From: Sinorhizobium arboris LMG 14919
GTDB taxonomy: Bacteria > Pseudomonadota > Alphaproteobacteria > Rhizobiales > Rhizobiaceae
Reading direction: 5' to 3'
DNA: 64,000 nt
NCBI RefSeq assembly: GCF_000427465.1
Contig: NZ_ATYB01000009.1
Location: 310,001 to 374,000, forward strand
Positions 27,048 to 36,676 of the stretch are shown here, one piece after another. The stretch's first letter is position 1, and every line of letters begins with the position of its first letter. Under the pieces are notes generated by a model. It saw only the letters and a list, made by a program, of their open reading frames with translations, had not been told where the DNA came from and searched no databases. The position numbers and the translations under genes were made by a program.

Positions 27048-28016
27048 ATGAGCCTGGGCGTTAACATTCCCGATCCGGAACAGCTGACTGCCTTGATGGC
27101 CGGCCTCTCCGCCTTTTGCGCGGTCGTGGTCGCTTCCTGGCCCTATGTCTTTCGGGACACGCTGGCCGATCGCCTGAAGAAGGTCGAGGGCGAACGCGAA
27201 CGTATCCGGCAGAGGGAGCGTTTCCGGCTCGGTGCCGAGAAGCGCAACGGGTCGCTGCGCGTGGAGCCGAAGCGCCTGTTCCAGGCAATCGTCGATCGCT
27301 TCAATCTTGCCAAGCAGGCGGAGGACGGGGAAATCGTCCGCAAGTTGAACATGGCCGGCTATCGCGGCCACGCGCCGATCACGGCCTTTCTCGCCGTAAG
27401 GCTGATAGCGCCGATGGTCCTCTTCGCGGCGACACTGCTCTATATCCTGCTCATTATTCGCCCGGAGGCGCCCTTGCTCCTGGTCTTGGGCATGGCCGCC
27501 GGCGTCGGCTCGCTCGGCTATTTCGCGCCGGCGATCTTCATCAGGAACAGGATCACCAAGCGGCAGCAGGCGATCCGCCGATCATGGCCGGAGGCGCTGG
27601 ACCTCCTGTTGATCACCGTGGAATCGGGCATGGGCATCGAAAGCGCCTTCCGCAAGGTGGGCGAGGAGGTCGGTGCACAGTCGCCGGAGATCGCCGAGGA
27701 AATCCTCCTGACCACGGCCGAGCTTTCCTACCTGCAGGATCGTCGCCAGGCATTCGAAAATCTGGGCCAGAGAACCGGCGTGGAAGGTGTGCGCGCCGTC
27801 GTGACCAGCCTTATCCAGGCGGAAAAATACGGCACGCCGCTGGGGCAGGCCCTTCGCGTCATGGCTCAGGAGAATCGAGACATGCGCATGAGCGAAGCGG
27901 AGAAAAAGGCGGCAGCCCTTCCGCCAAAGCTCACAGTGCCGATGATCATCTTCTTCCTGCCCGTGCTCTTCGCCGTCATCATCACGCCGGCGGCGATCCA
28001 GATCATGAGTATGTAG
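27048..28016 (+). CDS. tadC: TadC inner-membrane platform protein
   Basis: A 322-residue partner of TadB, nine bases downstream with GAGGGCACGAG before the ATG. It has a T2SSF domain (WPEALDLLLITVESGMGIES, LIQAEKYGTPLGQALR) flanked by hydrophobic helices. It ends the first tad gene block and converges on cheB; a strong hairpin lies between the two stops. Confidence 0.93.
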   Translation: MSLGVNIPDPEQLTALMAGLSAFCAVVVASWPYVFRDTLADRLKKVEGERERIRQRERFRLGAEKRNGSLRVEPKRLFQAIVDRFNLAKQAEDGEIVRKLNMAGYRGHAPITAFLAVRLIAPMVLFAATLLYILLIIRPEAPLLLVLGMAAGVGSLGYFAPAIFIRNRITKRQQAIRRSWPEALDLLLITVESGMGIESAFRKVGEEVGAQSPEIAEEILLTTAELSYLQDRRQAFENLGQRTGVEGVRAVVTSLIQAEKYGTPLGQALRVMAQENRDMRMSEAEKKAAALPPKLTVPMIIFFLPVLFAVIITPAAIQIMSM

Positions 28017-28066
28017 AATGAACCAGTCTGGAGAAAGAGCATGAAAGCCGCTCCTGATTCCGCAAT

Positions 28067-28114
28067 GGAGCGGGATGAGGAAATGTGCGCGGCTGCCCGC
28101 TGGCATGGCGCTCC
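28067..28114 (-). repeat. RIME-like mosaic repeat, inverted copy
   Basis: Bounded by GGAGCG (28067-28072) and CGCTCC (28109-28114). It contains GAGCGGGATGAGGAAA, the reverse complement of the TTTCCTCATCCCGCTC block seen at 39122-39173 and, in part, at 11914-11960. It lies in the gap between convergent tadC and cheB. Confidence 0.5.
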
Positions 28115-28163
28115 AGAATAGGTGTCGAGGGACTCGCCCGGGCAGAGTTGGGGTGGGGCGAGG

Positions 28164-28197
28164 GCGGCGCTGCGCGAGGTTCGGCGCGCAGCGCCGC
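28164..28197. terminator. Strong hairpin between convergent tadC and cheB
   Basis: A perfect 13-base-pair stem (GCGGCGCTGCGCG with CGCGCAGCGCCGC) and an 8-base loop. No T-run follows on either strand, so it may stop transcription poorly by itself; it could instead be an RNA-stabilising or Rho-assisted end. Confidence 0.5.
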
Positions 28198-28226
28198 ATC
28201 TGCTTCCGTTGTCGGGCCGCCCATTT

Positions 28227-29261
28227 TTATCCGGCTTTAGCAAGAGCGGTGATTTTCGCCGCGATGCCTTCGAGCGGTAGCACGAAATCGACGAGACCGG
28301 CGCTGATCGCCGATTTCGGCATTCCGAATACGACCGAGCTCCGTTCGTCCTGCGCGATCACTTTCCCGCCGGCCACATGCAGCGCCCGGAGACCCTCGGT
28401 GCCGTCATCGCCCATCCCCGTCAGGACGACGGCGAGAGACTCGCTTTTGAAAGCGCGGGCGATCGAGCCGAAAAGATAGGAGCCCGACGGCTTGAAGCCC
28501 TGGATGGGAGCCTCGTCGACCACGCGCAGGCGTGACTTGCCCGAGACGCCGAGCTGATGACCGTCCGGAGCGAGGTAAACGGTGCCCGGCCTCAATAGCT
28601 CGCCGTTCACCCCAACCTTCACGTTGAGCGCAATTGCCGCGTCGAGCGACGCGGCGACGCCTTCGATGAAACCGTTCGACATGTGCTGCACGATGAGGAT
28701 GGGTGCGGGAAAATCGCTCGGAAGCTCTTTCAATATCGAGCGGATCGCGGTCGGGCCTCCGGTTGAGGCGGCGATGCCGACGATGCCTATCGGCGTCTCG
28801 GAGGCCGGCCGCACCGCATGTTCGATCGGGCGATTTCCGTTTGTCTTCTTCCGCCATTGACGAACGACCTTGACCTGCGCCATGGCCTTCACCGTCGAAA
28901 GAAACTTTTCGACGGCCCCTTGCTCGTGAGGCCCGCCAGTCGGCGCCGGGATGACCGCGAGTGCGCCTGCCTCCAGGGCACGCGCGGACATGGCACCCAA
29001 TTGCGACCCATCGTGGTACGCGACCATGACGACCGGCGTCGGCGCCGTGATCATGATCTCGCTGACGGTCTCGGCTCCATCGTCGCCGGCAAGTCGAAGT
29101 TCCACTGCTACAATGTCCGGCAAGAGTTTGCGGGTCATTCGCACTGCACCCTTGCCGGTGCTGGCCACTCCCACGAGCTCGACGGAGGGGTCGATCTCAG
29201 CCGCGCTCTTGACGAGCTCCTCAAGATCAGGCGTCGGTGTCGCAAGGAGAATACGTATCAT
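28227..29261 (-). CDS. cheB: CheB-type methylesterase with degenerate receiver
   Basis: A 344-residue protein-glutamate methylesterase that removes methyl groups from the MCP of this operon. Residues 1 to about 115 are receiver-like and about 155-340 the esterase. The catalytic triad is intact: Ser in GIAASTGGPTAI, His in IVQHMSNGF, Asp in VVLTGMGDDGTEG. In the receiver the phosphorylated Asp is replaced by Glu54 (PDIVAVELRL) and the N-terminal acidic pair is missing (LLATPTPDL). The usual activation by CheA phosphotransfer is therefore unlikely. It is the last gene of the che operon, ten bases after cheA. Confidence 0.92.
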   Translation of the reverse strand: MIRILLATPTPDLEELVKSAAEIDPSVELVGVASTGKGAVRMTRKLLPDIVAVELRLAGDDGAETVSEIMITAPTPVVMVAYHDGSQLGAMSARALEAGALAVIPAPTGGPHEQGAVEKFLSTVKAMAQVKVVRQWRKKTNGNRPIEHAVRPASETPIGIVGIAASTGGPTAIRSILKELPSDFPAPILIVQHMSNGFIEGVAASLDAAIALNVKVGVNGELLRPGTVYLAPDGHQLGVSGKSRLRVVDEAPIQGFKPSGSYLFGSIARAFKSESLAVVLTGMGDDGTEGLRALHVAGGKVIAQDERSSVVFGMPKSAISAGLVDFVLPLEGIAAKITALAKAG

Positions 29262-29271
29262 CTAGGTGCCG

Positions 29272-31380
29272 TCACACGACCCGGCGCATGGTCTCGAGAA
29301 AGTGCTGTGCATCGAACTGGTCCTTCCTGAGATAGGCGTTCGCGCCGGCGCGCAACCCTCGCATTTTGTCGTCCAGCGTTTCCCGCCCGGTCACCAGCAC
29401 GACGGGGGTGTCGGTGAAGCGCTCGGAGCTGCGAATTGCCTCGGTGAGCTCGAACCCGTTCATGGTCGGCATGTCGACATCCGCAACCACCATGTCGGCC
29501 CCGCGTTCGCGAAGCTCCTCCAATGCTTGCCTGCCATCGGCCGCAGTGGACACGTCGTATCCCGCTGCTTCCAGGATGAGTTTCACAAGCGTCCGCACAT
29601 ATTTGGAGTCGTCGACGACGAGCACCGTGCGACGCGTTGCCGGAGCCGGGCGAGGCGCGCAGGCGCCGACTGGCAGCCGCTTCTCCGCAGCGGCTTCGGC
29701 GATCGCAGAGACGTTCAGAAGCAGAGCGATGCGCCCGTCCGGCAAAACCATGCCGGCGCTGTAACGGCGAACATTTGCAAGCCGGGGCCCAAGCGGACGG
29801 GCGATAAGCTCCTGCTCTCCGGCAACTCCGTCGACGAGCACCGCGACTGGACCGCCGGGAGCATCCACCACGACTGCGGGCAAAGCCTGTCCGTTTTCGA
29901 TGCGCATTGGCCGCGACGCAAGCCAATCGGCAAGGTCGACGAAGGGGATCGGGCCGGCTGCAGTATTGACCATGTTCTCAGAGGCAGCGAAGTCATCGGT
30001 GCCGACGCGTATCACCCGCTGGACGGAGGCCGTATCGATAGCGAACACGTACTCGCCGGCAATGATTTCCAATGCGCGCACGGTCGCCAGGGTCAGCGGC
30101 AGAGTGAGAGCGAAGGCCGCGCCTCCCGTCGGCACCTGCGAGACTTCGGCGGTGCCGCGGAGCGCTTCGATATTCCGCTTGACGATGTCGAGGCCTATCC
30201 CGCGCCCGGCGAGGCTGGTGACCGTCGTCGACGTCGATACTCCGGACTCGAAAACACGCCGGAGCAGCTGCGCCTCATCTTCCGCCGTGACGTCCGAGGC
30301 TTTGCTGAGAGTGCTTATGTCGAAGCCGCGGCCATCGTCCTCGACTCGCACCTGCATCCGGTCCCCGGAGACGGTTACGGCAATGAGGACCTTGCCCCTT
30401 TCAGACTTTCCGGCCGTTCGGCGTTCTTCGGGCGGCTCGATGCCATGTGCGACCGCATTGCGCACCAGATGCCGGAGCGCATCCTGAAGGCCCGAAAGTA
30501 TCGAGCGGTCGATCTCGATTTCCCCTCCCTTGACTTCCAGCTCGGCCAATTTGCCCGATCCGAGGGCCATGTCGCGCACCAGGCGATCGAGGCCCTTGCA
30601 GGCCTCCGCAAAGGGCTGCGTGCGCGCATGCCGCACCTCGTGGTCCAGCGCCGTCGCGGCACTGTGCATCAGGTTCATGTCTCTGCGCAGAGAGGTCGCC
30701 AGCTGGCGCAATCCGCTCTCCAGGACTGCCGCCGGTGCCGCAAATTCGGGGCCGATACCACGCAGTTTTCTTGCCTGCTCCCGCAGCAAGGACGCTTGCC
30801 CGGCGTGGCGCCGCATGACGGCGTCGAAAGACAGTAATTCACCGCTTCTGTAAAGCAGCGTATCCAACCGATCGGCAGAGACACGCATCGAGCCGTCGGT
30901 ATCGCTGACACGAACGGGCACCTGCAGCTGCGTCGGCGACGGACGCTTCGGTTTGCCACCTCCGTCATCAGGGGCCTTCACGGTGGCGGCCTTCAGTGCC
31001 TCGACCACGCTCTCGCCATGCGCAGGCGAAGGTGCGATACCGGTCTCCAGCAGTCGGGCCGCATCCCGGATCGCATCGGCACCGGACAGAAGCAGATCCA
31101 GCTTCGGCTGTTCGAGCGCCGAGTTCTCTTTGACGGTGACGGAGAGTATCTCCTCCATCCAGTGGCAGATTGCTTCGACGCCGCGCACCTGGAGCAGGCC
31201 TGCCGCTCCCTTGAGGCTATGCACGGTCCTTAGAAGCTGCTCCTGCAGACCGAGTTTTTCATCGGCTTCGGCGGCGCCTTCGATGGCGAGCAAGGCCTGC
31301 TCCATGGCGGATGCACGTTCGCTCACTTCCTGGGTGAACATCTCCAGCAATTCGCGGTCTAATTCTTGGGGGTCCGTCAT
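29272..31380 (-). CDS. cheA: CheA-receiver hybrid histidine kinase (WspE-like)
   Basis: About 702 residues. Hpt domain with His54 (VHSLKGAAG), a linker, a dimerisation region, then the kinase core: N box HLVRNAVAHGIEPPEERR, G1 VEDDGRGFD, F box RRVFESGVST, G2 LAGRGIGLDIV. A CheW-like domain follows, then a C-terminal receiver (VLVVDDSKYVR, phosphosite in VVADVDMPTMNG, conserved Lys near YLRKDQ). No clear P2 domain is present. The architecture matches WspE-type and other alternative-function chemosensory kinases rather than flagellar CheA. The start is ambiguous: 31380 is one base after the MCP stop, 31392 lies inside the MCP gene. Confidence 0.92.
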   Translation of the reverse strand: MTDPQELDRELLEMFTQEVSERASAMEQALLAIEGAAEADEKLGLQEQLLRTVHSLKGAAGLLQVRGVEAICHWMEEILSVTVKENSALEQPKLDLLLSGADAIRDAARLLETGIAPSPAHGESVVEALKAATVKAPDDGGGKPKRPSPTQLQVPVRVSDTDGSMRVSADRLDTLLYRSGELLSFDAVMRRHAGQASLLREQARKLRGIGPEFAAPAAVLESGLRQLATSLRRDMNLMHSAATALDHEVRHARTQPFAEACKGLDRLVRDMALGSGKLAELEVKGGEIEIDRSILSGLQDALRHLVRNAVAHGIEPPEERRTAGKSERGKVLIAVTVSGDRMQVRVEDDGRGFDISTLSKASDVTAEDEAQLLRRVFESGVSTSTTVTSLAGRGIGLDIVKRNIEALRGTAEVSQVPTGGAAFALTLPLTLATVRALEIIAGEYVFAIDTASVQRVIRVGTDDFAASENMVNTAAGPIPFVDLADWLASRPMRIENGQALPAVVVDAPGGPVAVLVDGVAGEQELIARPLGPRLANVRRYSAGMVLPDGRIALLLNVSAIAEAAAEKRLPVGACAPRPAPATRRTVLVVDDSKYVRTLVKLILEAAGYDVSTAADGRQALEELRERGADMVVADVDMPTMNGFELTEAIRSSERFTDTPVVLVTGRETLDDKMRGLRAGANAYLRKDQFDAQHFLETMRRVV

Positions 31381-31381
31381 G

Positions 31382-33007
31382 TCAGTCGCCATGGTCCTTA
31401 AGCATTTCCTTCAACCTCGAGCCGAGCTCGTTCAGGTCCTTTGCTGCCTGCTCCGCCTGCCGAACCGCAGAGAGGTTCTGGCTGCTCGCCTGCTCGATGT
31501 AGTGCATGGCATCGTGAATCTGCTTCATGCCGGCCCTCTGTTGACCCGCCGAGGCGGCAATCTGCGCCACCGAGCGCGCCGAATCGGCAACGATCGCTTC
31601 AAGCTGCCGGATCGTTTCGCCCGCTTCGTTCACCGTCTCCAGTGCGCGACTGACGCTCTTCGTGCCATCCTCGGCGCCGATGACCGCTGCGTTCGTCGAC
31701 TTTTGTATCTCCATCAGGATCCGGCGAACTCGTGTGGTTGCGGATTTCGATTGGTCGGCAAGCGTCCTGATCTCGCTCGCAACGACACTGAAGCCCCTGC
31801 CGTGCTCACCCGCGCGCGAAGCCTCGATGGCGGCGTTCAGCGCCAAAAGATTGGTCTGGTCCGCGATTTCGGCGACGACCGAGACGATCTCGCCGATTTC
31901 CAGGCTGTTTTCCGCCAGCGAAAGAATGTCGCCGGCGATCGATTCCGTGCGTGCGCTCACCGTGTTCATCACGTGCACCGTGTCATCAAGCGCCCGGCGG
32001 CCGTCATTGCTGATCTTGACCGCCTTGTCGTAGGAGGCAGCCACCTGCTGCGCTCGTTGCGCCGCCTGCTCCGACGTCTGCAGCACCTCGTCGACGCTCG
32101 TCACCGTCTGGGCGACGGCCGACGACTGCTCGCGCATGCCTTCGACCTGCTGCGTGGTTCCTGCGAGAATCTCCGCCGCCGACGAGGAAAGATGTTGCGC
32201 CGTCTCGGAAATCGTCGCGAGCAGTTCTTCCAGCCTCTCTCTGTTGCCGCGTTCGTTATCGATCATCGCGGCAAGCCTCGCGGTCATGGCATTGAACGAG
32301 GCGCCGAGAACGGCAAGCTCGTCCTTGCCCTCCACCGCAGCCTTCTGTTCCAGATCACCGGCGCTGACACTTTCCGCCACGGCGGCGAGGGCCCGTGTGC
32401 GGCGGACGAGGCGGCGTGCCACGCGCAACACGTACAGAAGCATCAGCACGGCAAGCATCGAAAAACCGAGTTGCAGCACTTCAGAACGCTGAAGTCGGGC
32501 GACCCCGGCACGCTCGACCCGGTCGGTCACTTCGTCCATCTGCCTCGCGAAGGCCCTTATCTTCGGATCGAGCTCATCAAGTTCCGCATGAGTGACCGGC
32601 GCATCGGCGATCGCTCTTTCCAGGGCGGGCCTGACCTGCTCCTGCCAGAGGCGGCGGGCCTGTTCAAGCTGTGTCAGTGCGGCGGCATCGCTCGTGGCCG
32701 CCAGCCCAAGCCGTTCCTCGCCGCGCGCAAGGCGGGCAAGCAGCCGCTCATTGCGGGCCATCAGGTTACGCAACTCGTCGGCAGCGGCGCTCCGTGAAGA
32801 GGCTTCTGACCTCTCGAGCCCGGCCGCCGTATAGATCATCTGGTAGGCAAGACGTTCCTGCCCCAGGGAGGAGGTCACGATGAGATCGCCGCGCACCCGC
32901 TCCAGTGCAATGAAGCTGGACCCTACGAGCAGGGCTGACGCAGCCACGAAAAGCAGCGTGGACAAGCCCAGTGCGCCATAAATGCTATTCGCGAACCGGG
33001 GACGCAT
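31382..33007 (-). CDS. Methyl-accepting chemotaxis protein, membrane-bound
   Basis: A 541-residue sensor. Membrane helix 1 (near residues 10-33), a periplasmic helical-bundle region of about 145 residues ([20 protein letters not shown]), helix 2 ([20 protein letters not shown]), a HAMP linker, then the coiled-coil signalling domain. The domain tip reads [27 protein letters not shown]. No C-terminal CheR/CheB-tethering pentapeptide is seen (it ends KDHGD). It overlaps the cheW gene by 23 bases. It probably senses a surface- or pilus-related signal and feeds the adjacent CheA; the signal is not known. Confidence 0.92.
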   Translation of the reverse strand: MRPRFANSIYGALGLSTLLFVAASALLVGSSFIALERVRGDLIVTSSLGQERLAYQMIYTAAGLERSEASSRSAAADELRNLMARNERLLARLARGEERLGLAATSDAAALTQLEQARRLWQEQVRPALERAIADAPVTHAELDELDPKIRAFARQMDEVTDRVERAGVARLQRSEVLQLGFSMLAVLMLLYVLRVARRLVRRTRALAAVAESVSAGDLEQKAAVEGKDELAVLGASFNAMTARLAAMIDNERGNRERLEELLATISETAQHLSSSAAEILAGTTQQVEGMREQSSAVAQTVTSVDEVLQTSEQAAQRAQQVAASYDKAVKISNDGRRALDDTVHVMNTVSARTESIAGDILSLAENSLEIGEIVSVVAEIADQTNLLALNAAIEASRAGEHGRGFSVVASEIRTLADQSKSATTRVRRILMEIQKSTNAAVIGAEDGTKSVSRALETVNEAGETIRQLEAIVADSARSVAQIAASAGQQRAGMKQIHDAMHYIEQASSQNLSAVRQAEQAAKDLNELGSRLKEMLKDHGD

Positions 33008-33650
33008 CGGTGCCCGTCCTTTCCGCCTCGTCGGCCGTGATCTGGTTGTCCTCGAGAAAGAGTTGGCGATCCTCCAATAGTCGCCGCCCGTCGAGGATGA
33101 CGGTGCCCGCTCCGGTCGTTGCGCATTGCCAGGCCTTGTCGCCAGCGCCTGGCTCCGCCGGGTGGATGTCCTCCAGGGGGAGCGTCAAAATTTCGGGAGC
33201 AGCATCGGATAGGATCAGGAATTCGGGATGTGCTTGTCCGCAGACGATCGCCCAGTCGTTGACGAGGCCGTTTCTTGGCGTCCCGTCCAGCAGCGCGCTC
33301 AAGTCGAAGGCGGGAAGCAATTGGCCCCGAAGATCGTAGACGCCGCAGACATGCGGGGGCATTCCAGGCAGAGGGCTGACACGTACCGTCGAGACGATTT
33401 CGCAGACGTAACCGATCTCCAGGGCGAACCCGCGCTCGGACAGCATGAAAGACACAAGGCCGATTGTTTCCTCTTCGCCTTGCCCGGTAAGCGGATCTGC
33501 ACCTAAGCGTGATGACTTCTCCCTGCCCCGCGTTTGCAGATCTTCACTTGAAGCTTCCAGAAGCGCTTCCGTCTGTTCTATCGCTGCCGCCATGCGTCTT
33601 CGGATAGCAGTCCAGTCGACTGCCCGTGTGGGATCGGAAGATGACGTCAT
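32985..33650 (-). CDS. cheW: CheW coupling protein (WspD-like)
   Basis: About 221 residues. The C-terminal CheW domain contains [40 protein letters not shown] and [12 protein letters not shown], preceded by an 80-residue N-terminal helical extension. The ATG at 33650 shares a base with the cheR stop (TGATG), so translation is coupled; the longer open frame upstream is cheR shadow. It links the MCP to CheA. It is the only CheW visible here, whereas classical Wsp loci have two. Confidence 0.9.
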   Translation of the reverse strand: MTSSSDPTRAVDWTAIRRRMAAAIEQTEALLEASSEDLQTRGREKSSRLGADPLTGQGEEETIGLVSFMLSERGFALEIGYVCEIVSTVRVSPLPGMPPHVCGVYDLRGQLLPAFDLSALLDGTPRNGLVNDWAIVCGQAHPEFLILSDAAPEILTLPLEDIHPAEPGAGDKAWQCATTGAGTVILDGRRLLEDRQLFLEDNQITADEAERTGTDASPVRE

Positions 33651-35011
33651 CACGCTTTGCTCCCCATTCGGCGTTGGATTTGGCCGATTTCCCGCCTTGC
33701 GCGTTTCGCAAGTTCTTCCGCTGTCGCCTCCGGCATCAGCGCGACGCGCTCGCCCGGCGGACGCGAGAGACACCAGGCAAGCGTATTTCCGAAAGCGCGC
33801 AGGGCCGCTTGCTGGTCGCTCTCTTTCAGGCACACGCCGAGAAAGAACTGCGCGGCCGCCAGCGTGCTGTCCAGATAGACGACGCGTCTGAACGCCGCCG
33901 CACCCGCATCGTTTTCCCCGTTGGCCACATGGCAGAGCCCCTCGACGAAATGCACTTCCGCTGACAGCGGATGGCTCTCGACACCTTGCCGGGCAAGGTG
34001 TGCAGCCTCGCGGCTCTCACCCCGGTCGAGACGCTCGTGGATTTTTCCGGCGATCAACTTGGCGGGATCGGAGGCGTGCGCGTCGGGTGTTCCGGTTACG
34101 CAGGGCCGCCCACGCGGCGCGCGCAAGGGAGCCTTTCCGGTAGGGCGTTCCAAGACGGAGAAAGGTGCCGTCACGGTCTTGCGGCTTCCGCCGGCGGCCG
34201 TTGTGCGTCGATAGACGACGCCTCCCGGCGTAATCGACGTCTCGAAGGGGGCATGCTTCCACAGGGGCGGATCGGTCGGCGCCGTCAACAGCCAGCCGCC
34301 AGCGGCAAGACAGGAGAAGAGCTGGCGCGCGATCCGGCGTATCGCGCTCGCGTCGACATAGACGAGCAGGTTGCGGCAAAGGATCAAATCGAAGTCGGCA
34401 AGCCCCCTTTCGGGCGCTGGAAGTGCGTCATGGCCGAGGTTCAGGTGTGTGAAACCGACCTGCCGACGCAATCCTTCGTTCAGTCGAAACCGTCCGTCGA
34501 AGGAGGTGAAACACCGCCTCCTCACGTCTGGATCCGTGTTCCTCAACGACCATTCGCCGTATTCGGCGGTGGTGGCGGCGGCGAGTGCCTTCCGGGAGAC
34601 GTCCGCCGCACTTATCCGCACCTCCTCCAGGGCGCCTTCTTCCTCGCACAGAATAGCGAGCGAATAGGGCTCCTCTCCAGTCGCGCAGCCGAGGCTCCAG
34701 ATGCGTAAGACCCGGCCGACGGGCCGCCTGCGGCGCAATTCCGGGAGAATTTCCTGGCGGATCAGCTGAAATTGCTCCGGGTCTCGGAAGAAATGCGTTT
34801 CTCCGACGGTGATCGCCGCGATCGCGTCGTCGGCCAGATCCTGGTCCAGCCCCAATCGGACGAGCAGCGTCTGGCTGTCTCCGAGGCCATGCTGCTCCAT
34901 AATCCGGCGGATCGCCGCCGCGACGGTACTTTTTCGGGATGCCGGAAAGCTGAGGCCTACCTTGCAGGCGACCTCTTCGGCGAGCTTGGACGGAGACGCG
35001 TGCCGTGTCAC
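33650..35011 (-). CDS. cheR: CheR methyltransferase with TPR extension (WspC-like)
   Basis: A 453-residue SAM-dependent methyltransferase acting on the MCP. An N-terminal helical domain is followed by the catalytic domain (ITVGETHFFRDPEQF, LRIWSLGCATGEEPYSLA, FDLILCRNLLVYVD). A C-terminal region of about 120 residues has TPR-like repeats (REAAHLARQGVESHPLSAEVH, AAFRRVVYLDSTLAAAQFFL). The start is GTG at 35011 with GGGAGG six bases upstream. A CheR-TPR fusion is the hallmark of WspC/FrzF-type systems. It is the first gene of the che operon, which continues with overlapping cheW, MCP, cheA and cheB. Confidence 0.92.
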   Translation of the reverse strand: MTRHASPSKLAEEVACKVGLSFPASRKSTVAAAIRRIMEQHGLGDSQTLLVRLGLDQDLADDAIAAITVGETHFFRDPEQFQLIRQEILPELRRRRPVGRVLRIWSLGCATGEEPYSLAILCEEEGALEEVRISAADVSRKALAAATTAEYGEWSLRNTDPDVRRRCFTSFDGRFRLNEGLRRQVGFTHLNLGHDALPAPERGLADFDLILCRNLLVYVDASAIRRIARQLFSCLAAGGWLLTAPTDPPLWKHAPFETSITPGGVVYRRTTAAGGSRKTVTAPFSVLERPTGKAPLRAPRGRPCVTGTPDAHASDPAKLIAGKIHERLDRGESREAAHLARQGVESHPLSAEVHFVEGLCHVANGENDAGAAAFRRVVYLDSTLAAAQFFLGVCLKESDQQAALRAFGNTLAWCLSRPPGERVALMPEATAEELAKRARREIGQIQRRMGSKA

Positions 35012-35153
35012 CGAGCGCCTCCCGCATCGGCCGCCGGGCTGGCGCGAAGAGGGCGTCGGGCAAAGCTGGCTGGCGAAGCAGGCTGGCGCATTTTATTCCT
35101 ACATCAGTGACTCATCCGTCGTCAGTACGTGCTTGCATGCATTGGGGCTATTC

Positions 35154-35175
35154 GTCCGGTTGGCTTAGACCGGAC
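35154..35175. promoter_or_regulatory. Candidate operator upstream of cheR
   Basis: A 22-base inverted repeat, GTCCGGT (35154-35160) and ACCGGAC (35169-35175), containing CCGGTTGGCTTAGACCGG. It matches the 19852-19873 element upstream of tadG/cpaA at 18 of 22 positions. It overlaps the last codons of the LuxR-type regulator gene and lies about 143 bases before the cheR start, so it may also act as a weak hairpin. Confidence 0.45.
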
Positions 35176-35860
35176 TATTGCGGCTCTCGGTCATGGGCAG
35201 CAGCCGCGCTCCTGCGGCGGCTGCCTCCTGGCGGTTTCTTACCCGGAGGCCGCGAAAAAGGGCCGCCATGTGGATCTTCACCGTACCCTCGCCGAGCTTC
35301 AACTTGCGGGCGATTTCCTTGTTGGAAAATCCCTGAACAAGCAGCAGCAGGACTTCCCGCTGCCTCGGCGTGAGGAATTCGATCGTTCGATGGCCCCGCT
35401 CCTCCTGGTTTCCTCGGGAGGCTGCGCCCTCCGCCTCCTCGGAAGGGGAGGCTCGGCCCGCCATCGAAGGGGGCACGTAGACAGCGCCGTTGAGGATCGT
35501 GCCGATCGCCTCGGCAAGCTCGCTCGCGCCGAGACCCTTCGGCACATAGCCGTTGATGCCGGCGGTCAGCGCAGCCAGAATGTCCGACCGTCGAGAGGAG
35601 GCCGAGACGACGACCACCATCAGATCGGGATGGATGTCGCGCACGGCCGCAAGGCTGGCAGCGCTCTGCATGCCCGGCATGGCGAGATCGAACAATGCCA
35701 GGGTTATGTCATCGCGTTCACTCAGACGTTCAATCGCTTCATCGAGCGACCCCGTTTCGAGTATCTCCGTGAAATGCAGCTTGTTCTTCAATATGAAGCC
35801 AAGGGCGATACGGAAAAATTCGTCATCATCAGCAACAAGTGCAACGCGTGAGGGATTCAT
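35165..35860 (-). CDS. LuxR/NarL-type response regulator
   Basis: About 231 residues. Receiver domain with the acidic cluster VALVADDDEFF, phosphosite Asp in TLALFDLAMPGM and Lys in YVPKGLG. A C-terminal LuxR helix-turn-helix follows (LTPRQREVLLLLVQGFSNKEIARKLKLGEGTVKIH). The ATG at 35860 follows GAGGAAAG. It lies directly upstream of the che operon in the same direction, separated by about 150 bases, and no diguanylate cyclase is present. It is therefore the likely output of the CheA hybrid kinase (inference), acting on transcription rather than on cyclic di-GMP as WspR does. Confidence 0.9.
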   Translation of the reverse strand: MNPSRVALVADDDEFFRIALGFILKNKLHFTEILETGSLDEAIERLSERDDITLALFDLAMPGMQSAASLAAVRDIHPDLMVVVVSASSRRSDILAALTAGINGYVPKGLGASELAEAIGTILNGAVYVPPSMAGRASPSEEAEGAASRGNQEERGHRTIEFLTPRQREVLLLLVQGFSNKEIARKLKLGEGTVKIHMAALFRGLRVRNRQEAAAAGARLLPMTESRNSPV

Positions 35861-35926
35861 TACGCTTTCCTCGCCGGTTCTCTGGCGCCAGCCGGCCATC
35901 AAACCGGCTCGCTGGCCGATCTGCGG

Positions 35927-36223
35927 CTATTGCGCCGTCACATCATGGCGCACCAATGCGCGGTAGTACCGAGATTGTGCCACACACGCGGCACGACGTG
36001 TAGGGCCAGATGCAGCAGTCTGGGCGATTGCGGTCCGCCGGCCGGCAGGAAACAATGACTGCGCCTTAAACGCATCGCAGTCTCTGTCGTGAAGCACCCA
36101 ATTCGCGTTCAGAACGCTTCGCAGACGATCTCCTTTGACGATGACCGGCTCGGCAATGCCATCCATCCGATACCGGAAGCCATGGGACTCCTTTGGTGAA
36201 CGTTCTGGAAGCGGAGCGTTCAT
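35927..36223 (-). CDS. Possible small protein of unknown function
   Basis: A 98-codon open frame in the 816-base gap between the response regulator and cpaC. The N-terminal half (FRYRMDGIAEPVIVKGDRLR) looks protein-like, while the C-terminal half is Arg/Ala-rich and could be non-coding. No good ribosome site precedes the ATG and no family is recognised. If not a gene, the region is only the leader of the response-regulator transcript. Confidence 0.28.
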   Translation of the reverse strand: MNAPLPERSPKESHGFRYRMDGIAEPVIVKGDRLRSVLNANWVLHDRDCDAFKAQSLFPAGRRTAIAQTAASGPTRRAACVAQSRYYRALVRHDVTAQ

Positions 36224-36676
36224 GTCCAGACTCTTCGAATGAGTGGCGACAGGCGTCCCGCTGCAGTGGTGCCCCCGCCTGGTTGTGCAAGCCAGGGTTA
36301 ACTATTTTCGACTGCAACTGGTTCCGGAGGATCATTCGCTACGGTTAACGATTCCGGATCCGATTGCGGGCGGGTTCAGATGGCGACGAGTTGGGCCCCG
36401 CTGGCGCTGGACTGCTGCGTCAGATGAACAACGTCGGAAAACGGGCTTGCAGCCGCATCGGCCGGTGGAAAGAACGACGGAACCGTCTGTTCTCGAAAAA
36501 CAGGCACAGATTGTGAGCGAAAGGCAGAACCACCCTTGCCGGTAGAGCCGAAATGGGCGACCGTTGGTCTGGAACACGAAGCGAGGAACATCGAATCGAA
36601 TTGATTCTGTAAAGGTGGGGGTGCGGCTTTGCCCGCGGGCGCTGGGGCTGAACGAGGAGCGGAGGCTGAAGCGGGA
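36224..36676. other. Intergenic region upstream of cpaC
   Basis: About 450 bases without a convincing gene. GTTAAC occurs twice (near 36298 and 36345), the second followed by GATTCCGGATCCG. The region should carry the promoter of the second tad block (cpaC onward). No tRNA, terminator or repeat was recognised. Confidence 0.4.

Noticed and set aside
28041..28121. A 26-codon frame with a strong GGAGAAAGAGC site after tadC
   Set aside because: Most of it lies in the RIME-like repeat at 28067-28114; a gene made of repeat sequence is unlikely, though a leader peptide cannot be excluded.
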